Of a stretch of 64,000 nucleotides of DNA, positions 38,670-47,213 are shown piece after piece. The notes below the pieces were generated by a model. The model saw nothing but the letters and a program-made list of their open reading frames with translations. It did no database searches and was not told the origin of the DNA. Position 1 is the first letter of the stretch. The number at the start of each line of letters is the position of its first letter. Where the stretch lies: contig CACIWI010000001.1 of NCBI GenBank assembly GCA_902590355.1, positions 65,723 to 129,722 of the forward strand. The letters run 5' to 3'. The DNA comes from an uncultured Prochlorococcus sp. (lineage in GTDB: Bacteria > Cyanobacteriota > Cyanobacteriia > PCC-6307 > Cyanobiaceae). Position numbers and translations under genes: made by a program.

Positions 38670-40650
38670 TGTCCCATGGATCATCGTCCCTAGAATTACC
38701 ATACCTCGAATTTCTATAATTTCTATTCATTTGATTATCCCAAGGATCATCGTCCCAATAATCATCTGAAAAAAGTTCATCCTTTAATGATCCAAATGTA
38801 TTTTTAATGCTCTGTAAAGGATTATTATCAGTTTTCTTTTCTGCCGCAAATTTTCTGTTTAAGCCAAATAATGCTTCTTGCAGAGCACTAACTGAAATTT
38901 CTAATTCTTGAGGATTATCGTCATCTATATACTCTTCGACATCTTGAATGGCTAATTCAACAGCTCGTTGTTGCCTTTCGGCGCCATAAGGTCCAAATTC
39001 TAATGAAGCATCCCTCAGTCTTCTTTCAGCTTGCGCAATAAGAGTTAAAGCACTATTTTTTCTATCAATTACAGATCTTTTCTTCCTGTCTTCATTGGCT
39101 TTTGTTTTGGCTTCTTCAATTATCGAATTTATCTCTTGTTCATTTAAATTAGAACCTCCAGAAATTGTAACTGTTTGCTTTCTTCCTGTTGTTCTATCAG
39201 TTGCACTTACTTCTAAAAGACCGTTGGCATCAATATCAAATGCTACTTGGACTTGAGGTATTCCTCTTGGAGCTGGAGGTATTCCTGATAGTCTAAATTT
39301 ACCAAGTGATTTATTTTCAGAAGCTAAAGGTCTTTCTCCCTGTCTTACTTGAACAACCACTGATGATTGATTAGCCTCTGACGTACTAAAAACATCAGAT
39401 TGTCTTACTGGTATTGGTGTATTACGAGGAATGAGTACCTTCATTAGACCACCAATGGTTTCTAAACCTAAAGATAAGGGAGTAACGTCATTTAGAAGTA
39501 AATCTTGTAAATCACCACTTATAATTCCAGATTGTATCGCAGCTCCAACTGCTACGACTTCGTCAGGATTAACAGATTGACAAGGATCATTTGGAACAAG
39601 AGTCTTTACTAATTGTTGAACCATTGGGATTCTTGTGCTACCACCTACAAGAACTACCTCGTCAATATCCTCTGCGTTCCATCCAGAATCATCTAAAGCT
39701 ATTTGCACTGGCTCTAATAATCTATCCAATAAATCTTGTGATAATGATTCAAATATTTTTCTATCTAACGTTTCTTCAATATGTAACGGCCCATCTTTAT
39801 TTGTTGTGATAAATGGTAAAGATATTTTTGTTTTTTGCAATCCTGACAATTCACATTTAGCTTTTTCAGCAGCTTCAGTTAATCTCTGTAAAGCTTGTCT
39901 ATCTCTTCTTAGATCTATATCATATTTAGCTAGAAATTTTTCTGAAAGCCAATCAACTATTTTTGAATCAAAATTGTTTCCTCCTAGCTGTGTATCACCA
40001 CAAGTGGCTTTAACATCAAATATACCATTAGAAATTTTCAATAATGAAACATCAAATGTTCCACCTCCTAAATCAAAAACCAAAACATTATTAGAAGAAC
40101 TTTTTTCAAAACCATAAGCTAGAGCAGCAGCAGTAGGTTCATTTAAAATTCTATCTACTTTAATACCAGCTAATATTGCGGAATCCTTTGTAGCTTGCCT
40201 TTGAGATTCATTAAAGTAGGCAGGGACTGTAATAACTGCAGAATCAACAGTATCTCCAAGATATGTTTCAGCATCATTAATTAATTTTCTAATCAATGAG
40301 CTCACTAATTCTTCAGGTGCATATTCTCTTTCTGTATTTGGACTAAGAACCCTAACGTTTCCATTGGTATTTGCTTTTAAATTATAAGGAACAGAAATAC
40401 TATTCTCATCTAATTCATCCCAGTCACTACCAATAAACCTTTTTAGGTTATAAAAGGTATTCTTAGGATTTAGTACAAGTTGTCTTCTCGCTTGGTCACC
40501 TATTACTATTTCCTTGTCTTTTGTAAATCCAACTATTGAAGGCGTAGTTCTACAACCCTCAGAATTTGCAATAACAATTGGACGACCAGCTTCTATAACT
40601 CCGACAACAGAGTTAGTAGTACCTAAATCAATTCCAACTATTTGCCCCAT
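38653..40650 (-). CDS. dnaK: Chaperone DnaK (cyanobacterial DnaK1-like)
   Basis: HSP70 of 665 residues. The N-terminal ATPase has the usual phosphate loops (GIDLGTTNSVVGV, VPAYFNESQRQATKDSA, LVGGSTRIPMVQ), and the C-terminal half has the substrate domain. The tail differs from the EEVD-like or bacterial ends: it carries two DDDPWDN repeats about 23 residues apart and ends WDNDYFL. It is first in a minus-strand operon with dnaJ, DUF3110 and a cyclophilin. No CIRCE element was found in the 211 bp before it. Confidence 0.95.
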   Translation of the reverse strand: MGQIVGIDLGTTNSVVGVIEAGRPIVIANSEGCRTTPSIVGFTKDKEIVIGDQARRQLVLNPKNTFYNLKRFIGSDWDELDENSISVPYNLKANTNGNVRVLSPNTEREYAPEELVSSLIRKLINDAETYLGDTVDSAVITVPAYFNESQRQATKDSAILAGIKVDRILNEPTAAALAYGFEKSSSNNVLVFDLGGGTFDVSLLKISNGIFDVKATCGDTQLGGNNFDSKIVDWLSEKFLAKYDIDLRRDRQALQRLTEAAEKAKCELSGLQKTKISLPFITTNKDGPLHIEETLDRKIFESLSQDLLDRLLEPVQIALDDSGWNAEDIDEVVLVGGSTRIPMVQQLVKTLVPNDPCQSVNPDEVVAVGAAIQSGIISGDLQDLLLNDVTPLSLGLETIGGLMKVLIPRNTPIPVRQSDVFSTSEANQSSVVVQVRQGERPLASENKSLGKFRLSGIPPAPRGIPQVQVAFDIDANGLLEVSATDRTTGRKQTVTISGGSNLNEQEINSIIEEAKTKANEDRKKRSVIDRKNSALTLIAQAERRLRDASLEFGPYGAERQQRAVELAIQDVEEYIDDDNPQELEISVSALQEALFGLNRKFAAEKKTDNNPLQSIKNTFGSLKDELFSDDYWDDDPWDNQMNRNYRNSRYGNSRDDDPWDNDYFL
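38668..38756. repeat. Two 23-bp direct repeats in the dnaK 3' end
   Basis: The segments 38668-38690 and 38734-38756 match at 21 of 23 bases and encode the twin DDDPWDN motifs of the DnaK tail. They are 66 bp (22 codons) apart. The first repeat overlaps the dnaJ start codon. A segment duplication within the gene is the simplest explanation. Confidence 0.7.
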
Positions 40651-40861
40651 GATTTTAGATCGCTAAATTAAAGCAAAATTTACTAATTAATTAATTAATT
40701 TTTATCTTAGATATTTACATATAATAGTAAAAAACAAATATTTTCAACTTAATTTAAATAAATTAGATTATTTATAACATGTAAAAAACTACTATCTATT
40801 TTAAAACATTCATTACAGACAAAGATGTTGATGTAGTTAACCAAAATAAACTAATATAAAA

Positions 40862-40948
40862 CGGAGAGAGAGGGATTCGAACCCTCGATAAAGTTGCCCC
40901 TATACAGCATTTCCAGTGCTGCGCCTTCAACCACTCGGCCACCTCTCC
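40862..40948 (-). tRNA. tRNA-Ser (anticodon GGA)
   Basis: An 87-nt cloverleaf with a long variable arm, as in class II tRNAs. The acceptor GGAGAGG pairs with TCTCTCC (one G-T), the T-arm is GAGGG-TTCGAAT-CCCTC, and the anticodon loop within CACTGGAAATG gives GGA, reading UCU/UCC codons. The discriminator is G, as expected for Ser. CCA is not encoded. Confidence 0.97.
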
Positions 40949-40997
40949 CAAGATAACCATTTTAACCCTTGATCATCCCATTTTAGAGGAAAGTTAT

Positions 40998-41372
40998 TTG
41001 ACAAAGACTTTCACAGTCACGATTAAAAATAAGGTAACCGGAAAGGTTTACCAAGAGCACGTTAATAGTGATGATTACATACTTAAGGAATTTGAAAAGA
41101 AAGGTTTCAAACTTGCATTTTCATGTAGAAATGGATGCTGTACAAGTTGTGCAGTTAAAATAATATCTGGCAGTTTGCAACAACCTGAAGCCATGGGAGT
41201 ATCTCAAGCCTTAAAAGATAAGGGTTATGCACTGCTTTGTGTCGCTAAAGCAACTTCAGATCTTGAAGTAGTAACTACATATGAAGATGAAGTTTACGAT
41301 TTGCAATTTGGACAATATTTTGGGAGGGGAAATACAAGAGTTGCGCCACCTTGGGAATTTGAGGAAGATTAA
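40998..41372 (+). CDS. [2Fe-2S] ferredoxin with C-terminal extension
   Basis: Plant-type ferredoxin that carries one electron. The cluster ligands are Cys43, Cys48, Cys51 and Cys81 (FSCRNGCCTSC, then LLCVAKA); Cys47 is an extra Cys inside the loop. At 124 residues it is about 27 longer than photosynthetic PetF, with an aromatic, acidic tail (FGQYFGRGN ... WEFEED). It starts at TTG (40998); no ATG precedes the conserved part. It begins a plus-strand run with an IMPase and hisZ. The partner is unknown. Confidence 0.92.
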   Translation: MTKTFTVTIKNKVTGKVYQEHVNSDDYILKEFEKKGFKLAFSCRNGCCTSCAVKIISGSLQQPEAMGVSQALKDKGYALLCVAKATSDLEVVTTYEDEVYDLQFGQYFGRGNTRVAPPWEFEED

Positions 41373-41377
41373 CTATT

Positions 41378-42226
41378 ATGTTTGAATTAAGTGAAATAGA
41401 GGAACTTTCTAATCAATTAAACTTATCCATTTTGTATGAAATAGCGAAAAATTCCGCTCAAATTGGTAATGAAATTTTAAAAGTTAATTACAATAAAATA
41501 CAGAAAATATCATCAAAGGGTAGGAAGGGTGATCTAGTTACCAATGTAGATTTGGAAGTTGAAAATAAAATAAAAGAATATTTATTAGAAGAGACACCAA
41601 ACATATCTATAAATGCAGAGGAATCGGGTAAATTAACCAAATCTACCGATTTAACGTGGTGTATAGACCCTTTAGACGGTACAACAAATTATTCCCATGG
41701 GTACCCTTTTTTTGGGACTTCTATTGGTCTTGTATATAAAAATAAGCCAATTATAGGCGCTATATCAGTACCTTATTTAAATGAACTATATTCAGCTTGT
41801 ATAGGTTTAGGCTCATTCTGCAATGATAGTGAACTTAAAGTATCGAATCCCTCTAATCTTTCCGATAGTTTACTTGTAACTGGTTTTTCTTATGACAGAT
41901 TTGAGACAGAAGATAATAATTATTCTGAATTTTGTTATTTAACACATAAAACTAGAGGTGTTAGAAGAGGAGGAGCAGCGGCAGTTGATCTAGCATTTGT
42001 TGCGGCAGGGAAGGTAGATGGATACTGGGAAAGAGGATTGGAGGTATGGGACCTAGCTGCCGGTGCTATTATTGTCAAAGAGGCTGGTGGTATTATTTCC
42101 GATTATCCATCAGGCGAATTTAATTTAAGTTCAGGAAGAATTTTAGCTTGTTCTCCCAGCCTTGAGAATGAATTAAAAAATGAACTAGATAAAGTCTCTC
42201 CATTTAAAAAAAATCTCTATACCTAA
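41378..42226 (+). CDS. Inositol monophosphatase family protein
   Basis: Mg-dependent phosphatase of 282 residues. Metal and phosphate motifs are clear: NAEESG, DPLDGTTNYSHGYPFF and WDLAAGAIIVKEAGG. Members act on inositol phosphates, histidinol phosphate, PAP or other small phosphates; hisZ follows 18 nt downstream, so histidinol phosphate is a candidate, but this is inference. It starts 5 nt after the ferredoxin gene. Confidence 0.92.
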   Translation: MFELSEIEELSNQLNLSILYEIAKNSAQIGNEILKVNYNKIQKISSKGRKGDLVTNVDLEVENKIKEYLLEETPNISINAEESGKLTKSTDLTWCIDPLDGTTNYSHGYPFFGTSIGLVYKNKPIIGAISVPYLNELYSACIGLGSFCNDSELKVSNPSNLSDSLLVTGFSYDRFETEDNNYSEFCYLTHKTRGVRRGGAAAVDLAFVAAGKVDGYWERGLEVWDLAAGAIIVKEAGGIISDYPSGEFNLSSGRILACSPSLENELKNELDKVSPFKKNLYT

Positions 42227-42244
42227 AATTAGTTAATTATTAAA

Positions 42245-43396
42245 ATGACAGATATAAAGGAAATTAAATTAGTCGATGTAAAAAATAATTCAAACATCAT
42301 AAATAATCTAAATAGTATTTATAAACTTTGGGGATATGAAGAGGTTTCACCCTCATTTATAAATACTTTAGAAACGATAAAAGGTCGTGGCGTTATTGAC
42401 CAAAATCAGGTTGTAGGAATTGTGAGTAATAATTCATTATGTCTTAGGCCAGAAATGACAACATCAATTGTTAAATTGTCATCTACTAGATTAATAAATA
42501 AGAAAAGACCTATAAGATTATTCACAAATGGAATGGTCTTTGATAAAAAACAAAATAATAAAAATTCATTCAAGTTACAAGAAAAATTGCAGAGTGGAAT
42601 TGAATTAATTGGATATGATACAAAATACCCAGAAATTGAAGTTATTAATATTTTGTTTGATTCAATCGATAATATTAACTTGAAGGATGGTTGTAATTTA
42701 TTTCTACTAGTAAGTACTACAAAAATAATGGATTTAATTTTAAATAAATATAAGAATAATAATTTTGAAGAAATAAAGAAAAGTCTGGTTAATTTTGATC
42801 AAGATAATTTATCTAAATTAGGAATAGATGATGATGACAAATATATTCTTAAAGATCTTTTATTCACACGAGGAGAACCAATTGCAATATTAAAAAAATT
42901 AAAAACTATATATGGCACGAGTAATACTTTGGATGATTTAAATTTTTTATTTGAAACATTATCAAAAATATCAAAAAAATATGGTGTTAAATTACAACTT
43001 GATCCCACTTTTCAACCTCACTTGAATTTATATGAAGGAATAGTTTTTCAACTAATAGGTGATAATGGTAAAAATAAAAGCGTCATCGCAAAAGGGGGTA
43101 GATATGATGAGTTAGTAAGATCCTTTAGCCCTAATGAGAAAATATTTAATGGGATTGGATTTACAATTTCAGTAAACATTTTAAGAAATTTAATTAAGGA
43201 AGAAAAGACAGATAAAAAAAAGATTTTATTGATGTTTAAAGATTCTTATTTGTTAGAAAAAGCTATGAATGAACAAAAAGTACAACAGAAAAAAGGAAAT
43301 ATTACTGTCTTACATTTAAATCCATGTGATGACTTGGCTAAAGCCAATCAAATTATGATAGAAAATAATTGTAGTGATATTTTGTGGGTTAAATAA
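42245..43396 (+). CDS. hisZ: ATP phosphoribosyltransferase regulatory subunit
   Basis: HisRS paralog that completes and regulates the short HisG enzyme in the first step of histidine synthesis. The 383 residues keep the class II synthetase-like core (GYEEVSPSFINTLE, LCLRPEMTTSIVKL, IAKGGRYDELV). The sequence is weakly conserved, with poor aminoacylation signatures, as expected for HisZ rather than HisS. It lies 18 nt after the IMPase gene, and hisG is not in the window. Confidence 0.87.
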   Translation: MTDIKEIKLVDVKNNSNIINNLNSIYKLWGYEEVSPSFINTLETIKGRGVIDQNQVVGIVSNNSLCLRPEMTTSIVKLSSTRLINKKRPIRLFTNGMVFDKKQNNKNSFKLQEKLQSGIELIGYDTKYPEIEVINILFDSIDNINLKDGCNLFLLVSTTKIMDLILNKYKNNNFEEIKKSLVNFDQDNLSKLGIDDDDKYILKDLLFTRGEPIAILKKLKTIYGTSNTLDDLNFLFETLSKISKKYGVKLQLDPTFQPHLNLYEGIVFQLIGDNGKNKSVIAKGGRYDELVRSFSPNEKIFNGIGFTISVNILRNLIKEEKTDKKKILLMFKDSYLLEKAMNEQKVQQKKGNITVLHLNPCDDLAKANQIMIENNCSDILWVK

Positions 43397-43432
43397 ACCT
43401 TTTTATATTATATGTTGGGTTTTTAATTCATA

Positions 43433-43448
43433 TATTGTTCGGACAATA
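43433..43448. promoter_or_regulatory. Short hairpin upstream of htpG
   Basis: TATTGT and ACAATA are a perfect 6-bp inverted repeat with loop TCGG, 66 bp before the htpG ATG and 36 bp after hisZ. No T-run follows, so it is not a clear terminator. An operator or 5' leader structure is possible; nothing identifies a regulator. Confidence 0.25.
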
Positions 43449-43513
43449 CTCCTAATTAAGCTTGATTAACTAGTTTTTACGAAATAAGATTTAATATGTT
43501 TGAGTTTTTTTAA

Positions 43514-45418
43514 ATGGAAAAAGGCGAAATTCGTATTAATACCGAAAATATTTTCCCAATTATCAAGAAGGCAGTATATTCTGACCATGAGATCTTTTTA
43601 AGAGAACTTGTTAGTAATGGTGTTGACGCAATTAGTAAAAGAAGAATGGCCTCTATGGCAGGCGATTGCGAGAATACTGAGGAGGCTCAAGTAAAAATAA
43701 CAATTAACCGTGAAAAAAATACGTTAACAATTTCCGATAATGGAATTGGAATGAATGATGAAGAAATTAAGAAATACATAAATCAAGTAGCATTCTCTAG
43801 CGCAGAAGAATTTCTATCAAAATACAAAAAAGATAATGATGAATTCATAGGTCATTTTGGACTAGGTTTTTATTCAAGTTTCATGGTTGCAGATAGAGTT
43901 GATATATTAACTAAGTCGGCAATTGGGGAATCAAAAGCTTTCAAATGGTCTTGTGATGGATCTCCAAACTTCACGTTAGAGGAATCAGAAAGAGAGACAA
44001 TTGGTACAGATGTTATTCTTCACCTACTTGAAGAAGAAAAAGAGTTTATCGAGCCTGAAAGGATTAAATCACTAATAAAAAAATATTGTGATTTTATGCC
44101 AATAGATGTCGTATTAGAAGGAGAGACAATAAATAAGAAAAATCCTCCTTGGAGAAAACAACCTAGTGAATTAAAAGATGAAGATTATATTGAGTTATAT
44201 AAATACCTTTATCCTTTCCAGGGAGATCCACTTTTGTGGATTCATCTAAATACAGATTATCCATATGACATACAAGGGATATTGTATTTTCCAAAGTTGT
44301 CAGGTAGAGCTGATTGGGAAAAAGGAGAAATAAAACTATTTTGTAATCAGGTATTCGTAAGTGATTCAATTAAAGAAATAGTCCCAAAATACCTTTTACC
44401 TCTAAGAGGAGTTATTGACTCTACAGATATACCCCTAAATGTTAGTAGAAGTGCATTACAAACAGATAGAAAAGTGAGGTCCATTTCATCATTTATCTCA
44501 AAAAAAATCGCTAATAAACTGAAGGATTTGATTAAAAATACCCCAGAGTTTTATGCAGAAATTTGGGATTCAATCTCTGCTTTCATTAAAATTGGTGCTA
44601 TCGAAGATGAAAAATTTGCTGATTTAGTTAATAACAGTATTATTTTCGAAACAATAATAAATTCTGAGAAAGACGTCACTAAAGATATTGAAAATAAAAC
44701 TCTTATCAAATCCAATGATAAATATTTCACAACTCTTGTAAATTATAAAGAACGAAATAACATAACTGATTCTAAAAAAATCATTTACTGTTCAGATTCG
44801 GTTGCACAATCTAGTGCATTAAATATCTGCTTATCTGATAACAAAGAAGTTATTAAATCAGACCCCTTAATTGATGCACAATTTCTTCCTTGGTTAGAAA
44901 GTAAAAACGAAGATTATCAGTTTCAAAGAGTTGATTCAGAAATAAATGAACTTGATGATAAAGAATCTAAAGAAATTGTAGATAAGGATGGCAAATCAAA
45001 TACAGAAAATCTTAGAGATACTATTGTAAAAGCACTTAACAATGAAAAAATAACAGTTAAGGTTCAGTCACTTTCAAGTAAAGGTGCACCACCAGCGATG
45101 ATCTTACTTCCAGAGCAAATGAGAAGAATTAATGATATGGGTGCTTATATGGAGCAAAAGATGCCTGGCTTACCTGAATATCATGTTCTTTTAATTAACA
45201 AGGAACATCCTCTTATTGTTGGTCTCAATAAAATTACAGACAATAAAATAATTATTGATAAAAAAGAACCTATAGAAAATCCATTGGCATCTAAAATTGC
45301 AAATCATGTTTACGATATGGCTAAACTATCTGTTGGAGGATTAGATCAAGAACAGATTATTAACTTACAAAATAATAATGCCGATTTAATTTCAGAATTG
45401 CTAAATTCAAAAAATTGA
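43514..45418 (+). CDS. htpG: Molecular chaperone HtpG (Hsp90)
   Basis: Bacterial Hsp90 of 634 residues. The N-terminal GHKL ATP pocket is visible (IFLRELVSNGVDAISK with the adenine-contact region, ISDNGIGMNDEEI, FIGHFGLGFYSSFMVADRV). The middle domain follows (RGVIDSTDIPLNVSRSALQ), and a C-terminal dimerisation domain completes it. It starts the htpG-rpmB-peroxiredoxin run on the plus strand. A small hairpin lies in the promoter spacer. Confidence 0.97.
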   Translation: MEKGEIRINTENIFPIIKKAVYSDHEIFLRELVSNGVDAISKRRMASMAGDCENTEEAQVKITINREKNTLTISDNGIGMNDEEIKKYINQVAFSSAEEFLSKYKKDNDEFIGHFGLGFYSSFMVADRVDILTKSAIGESKAFKWSCDGSPNFTLEESERETIGTDVILHLLEEEKEFIEPERIKSLIKKYCDFMPIDVVLEGETINKKNPPWRKQPSELKDEDYIELYKYLYPFQGDPLLWIHLNTDYPYDIQGILYFPKLSGRADWEKGEIKLFCNQVFVSDSIKEIVPKYLLPLRGVIDSTDIPLNVSRSALQTDRKVRSISSFISKKIANKLKDLIKNTPEFYAEIWDSISAFIKIGAIEDEKFADLVNNSIIFETIINSEKDVTKDIENKTLIKSNDKYFTTLVNYKERNNITDSKKIIYCSDSVAQSSALNICLSDNKEVIKSDPLIDAQFLPWLESKNEDYQFQRVDSEINELDDKESKEIVDKDGKSNTENLRDTIVKALNNEKITVKVQSLSSKGAPPAMILLPEQMRRINDMGAYMEQKMPGLPEYHVLLINKEHPLIVGLNKITDNKIIIDKKEPIENPLASKIANHVYDMAKLSVGGLDQEQIINLQNNNADLISELLNSKN

Positions 45419-45457
45419 GTCGTGTGTTAAAATTTTTAAAGATATAAATCAAAAAAT

Positions 45458-45694
45458 ATGTCAAGAGTTTGCGAACTGACTGGAGCAAAAGCTAATAATG
45501 GGATGGCTGTAAGTCACTCACATATTCGTACAAAAAAATTGCAACAAGTTAATCTCCAAAAAAGGAGACTTTGGTGGGAGGAAGGGAGTAAATGGATAAA
45601 TTTAAAAATTAGTACCAAAGCACTAAAATCTATACAAAAAGTGGGATTAGATAAATTTGCTAAATCAAATGGAGTTGATTTAAAAAAATTCTAA
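45458..45694 (+). CDS. rpmB: 50S ribosomal protein L28
   Basis: All 78 residues match L28: [20 protein letters not shown], then [15 protein letters not shown] and [19 protein letters not shown]. It lies 39 nt after htpG and 5 nt before the peroxiredoxin ATG on the same strand. Confidence 0.98.
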   Translation: MSRVCELTGAKANNGMAVSHSHIRTKKLQQVNLQKRRLWWEEGSKWINLKISTKALKSIQKVGLDKFAKSNGVDLKKF

Positions 45695-45699
45695 ATTTG

Positions 45700-46233
45700 A
45701 TGAGAAATTTAGTTTTAAATATATTACTATCACTTTTTCTTTTAATTAATTGTAATTCAGCAATAGCTTTCGATTTTGCTCCAGAAGTTGGCGATATAGC
45801 TCCATACTTTAAATTAGAAGGTATTAATAAAAAAATAAAATCAAAAAAAATATGGGAATTAAATGATTTTCATGGTAAGTGGCTTGTTATGTACTTTTAT
45901 CCAAAGGACTTTACAGCAGGTTGCACTCTTGAAGCTAAAGGTTTTTCTGAATTAAAAAAGGATTTTTCAAAATTTAATGCCGAAATTGTTGGGATTAGTG
46001 CTGATAATCAAGATTCTCATGAAAGTTTCTGCAGCGAAAAATCCATAAACTACACTTTATTATCTGATCCTGAAGGAATTATTAGCGATAAATATGGTTC
46101 CTGGATTCCTCCATTTTCAGATAGAAATACTTTTTTGATTTCTCCAGAAGGAGAAATTTCTTATAGATGGATTAGTGTTTTACCTATAAATCATGCCAAA
46201 GAAGTACTTAATGTACTAATGAAAAAAATATAA
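45700..46233 (+). CDS. Exported thioredoxin peroxidase (BCP/PrxQ family)
   Basis: A 177-residue peroxiredoxin with an N-terminal signal-like segment (about 1-23). The peroxidatic cysteine is Cys75 in DFTAGCTLEAKGF. The position five residues later, Cys in two-Cys PrxQ, is Lys80; a different Cys (SFCSEK) lies further on, so resolution may differ. A TTG one codon earlier could also start. The neighbourhood includes rpmB upstream and the DUF2499/DUF3593 pair downstream (3-nt gap). Confidence 0.88.
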   Translation: MRNLVLNILLSLFLLINCNSAIAFDFAPEVGDIAPYFKLEGINKKIKSKKIWELNDFHGKWLVMYFYPKDFTAGCTLEAKGFSELKKDFSKFNAEIVGISADNQDSHESFCSEKSINYTLLSDPEGIISDKYGSWIPPFSDRNTFLISPEGEISYRWISVLPINHAKEVLNVLMKKI

Positions 46234-46236
46234 ATT

Positions 46237-46539
46237 TTGCACGAACTATCATTTGGAACTTGGTTAATTCATATCTCTTCAGTAATTGAATGGATATTCA
46301 TCATATTTGTCATATACAAAATTTCTACATATAAAAAATATAATTTATTTTTTTGGTTAAGCCTCTCAATGGTCCCAAACTTAATAGGAGCTATGTGTGC
46401 GATTACCTGGCATATCTACGACAATCAAGAAAATCTTTACGGTCTAGTATCACTACAAGGAATATTTACATTTATAGGAAATTCAACTTTAGCGTTAGCT
46501 GCAATAAAGATTTTTAGAGGAAAAGAAACTTTTGAATAA
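46237..46539 (+). CDS. DUF2499 (Ycf49-like) membrane protein
   Basis: A 100-residue integral membrane protein with about three hydrophobic segments. The pattern HELSFGTWLIHISSVIEWIF, MVPNLIGAMCAITWHIYDN and GNSTLALAAIKIFRG matches DUF2499, related to chloroplast Ycf49. The start is TTG at 46237. It overlaps the DUF3593 gene by 8 bp. The function is unknown; thylakoid location is inferred from the family. Confidence 0.85.
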   Translation: MHELSFGTWLIHISSVIEWIFIIFVIYKISTYKKYNLFFWLSLSMVPNLIGAMCAITWHIYDNQENLYGLVSLQGIFTFIGNSTLALAAIKIFRGKETFE

Positions 46540-46867
46540 CTTATTTATAAAATTTATTGAAAAATTAGCTTCAATTGATAACACATTATTGTTCGCAGTA
46601 TCAATAATTCCATATGCAATATTTTTGTTTTACTTATATAAAATAAAATCTGTTAATAATTTTGTAAAAACAGGATTTTCCTTAACTGTTTTATTCGTAT
46701 TCATAACTATATTGGTATCTATTTTCACACTAAATTACTATGATAAAACCCTTGTTGAGGTTGACTTTCTGCATGGTTTTGCAGAATCCTTCTTAACCCT
46801 AAGTGATTTTGTTATTTTGTTTGGATTTATAAAGTTTTTAAATAGCTTAGAAGTAAACAACTCTTAA
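46532..46867 (+). CDS. DUF3593 membrane protein
   Basis: A 111-residue protein with three likely membrane helices (about 18-35, 46-66, 83-103). The SIDNTLLFAVSIIPYAIFLF and VDFLHGFAESFLTLSDFVILFG segments fit DUF3593. The start is TTG, 8 bp inside the DUF2499 gene, which implies translational coupling. psaK begins 66 nt later. Function unknown. Confidence 0.85.
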   Translation: MNNLFIKFIEKLASIDNTLLFAVSIIPYAIFLFYLYKIKSVNNFVKTGFSLTVLFVFITILVSIFTLNYYDKTLVEVDFLHGFAESFLTLSDFVILFGFIKFLNSLEVNNS

Positions 46868-46933
46868 GACCTTTTACAATTTTGTGTTTTTTAGGTAAAA
46901 GTATTAGAGAATATATGAAAATAACGATTTTTT

Positions 46934-47194
46934 ATGTTTACTACATTATTTGCAGCTGCAGATCCAGCAACTTTTTCTTGGTCTCCAAAGTGTGCCGTCG
47001 TAATGATTGCATGTAATGTTTTTGCTTATGCAATTGCTAGAGCAACTATCAGAAAACCTAATGAAGGTTTTGAAATACCTAATTCAAAATTCTATGGTGG
47101 TTTAAGTCATGCATCAGTTGTAGGTGCAAATTGCCTAGGTCATATTTTTGGAATTGGAGCAATCCTAGGATTAGCCTCACGTGGTGTTTTATAA
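46934..47194 (+). CDS. psaK: Photosystem I reaction centre subunit PsaK
   Basis: Peripheral PSI subunit that binds chlorophyll at the edge of PsaA. The 86 residues contain two membrane helices (about 17-38 and 62-82) around a basic loop (RATIRKPNEGFEI), and a small N-terminal region with a PsaK-like FSWSPKCAVVMIACNVFAYA start. It follows the DUF2499/DUF3593 pair and is convergent with dxs (19-nt spacer). Confidence 0.95.
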   Translation: MFTTLFAAADPATFSWSPKCAVVMIACNVFAYAIARATIRKPNEGFEIPNSKFYGGLSHASVVGANCLGHIFGIGAILGLASRGVL

Positions 47195-47213
47195 AAATTT
47201 ATTTATTTAATTT

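Noticed and set aside
39591..40117. Long reading frames antisense to dnaK
   Set aside because: They have no recognisable protein features and arise from codon use on the opposite strand.
40684..40700. TAAT microsatellite upstream of dnaK
   Set aside because: Simple sequence expected in such AT-rich DNA.
40651..40861. CIRCE heat-shock element before dnaK
   Set aside because: No TTAGCACTC-N9-GAGTGCTAA pattern is present here or in the htpG spacer.
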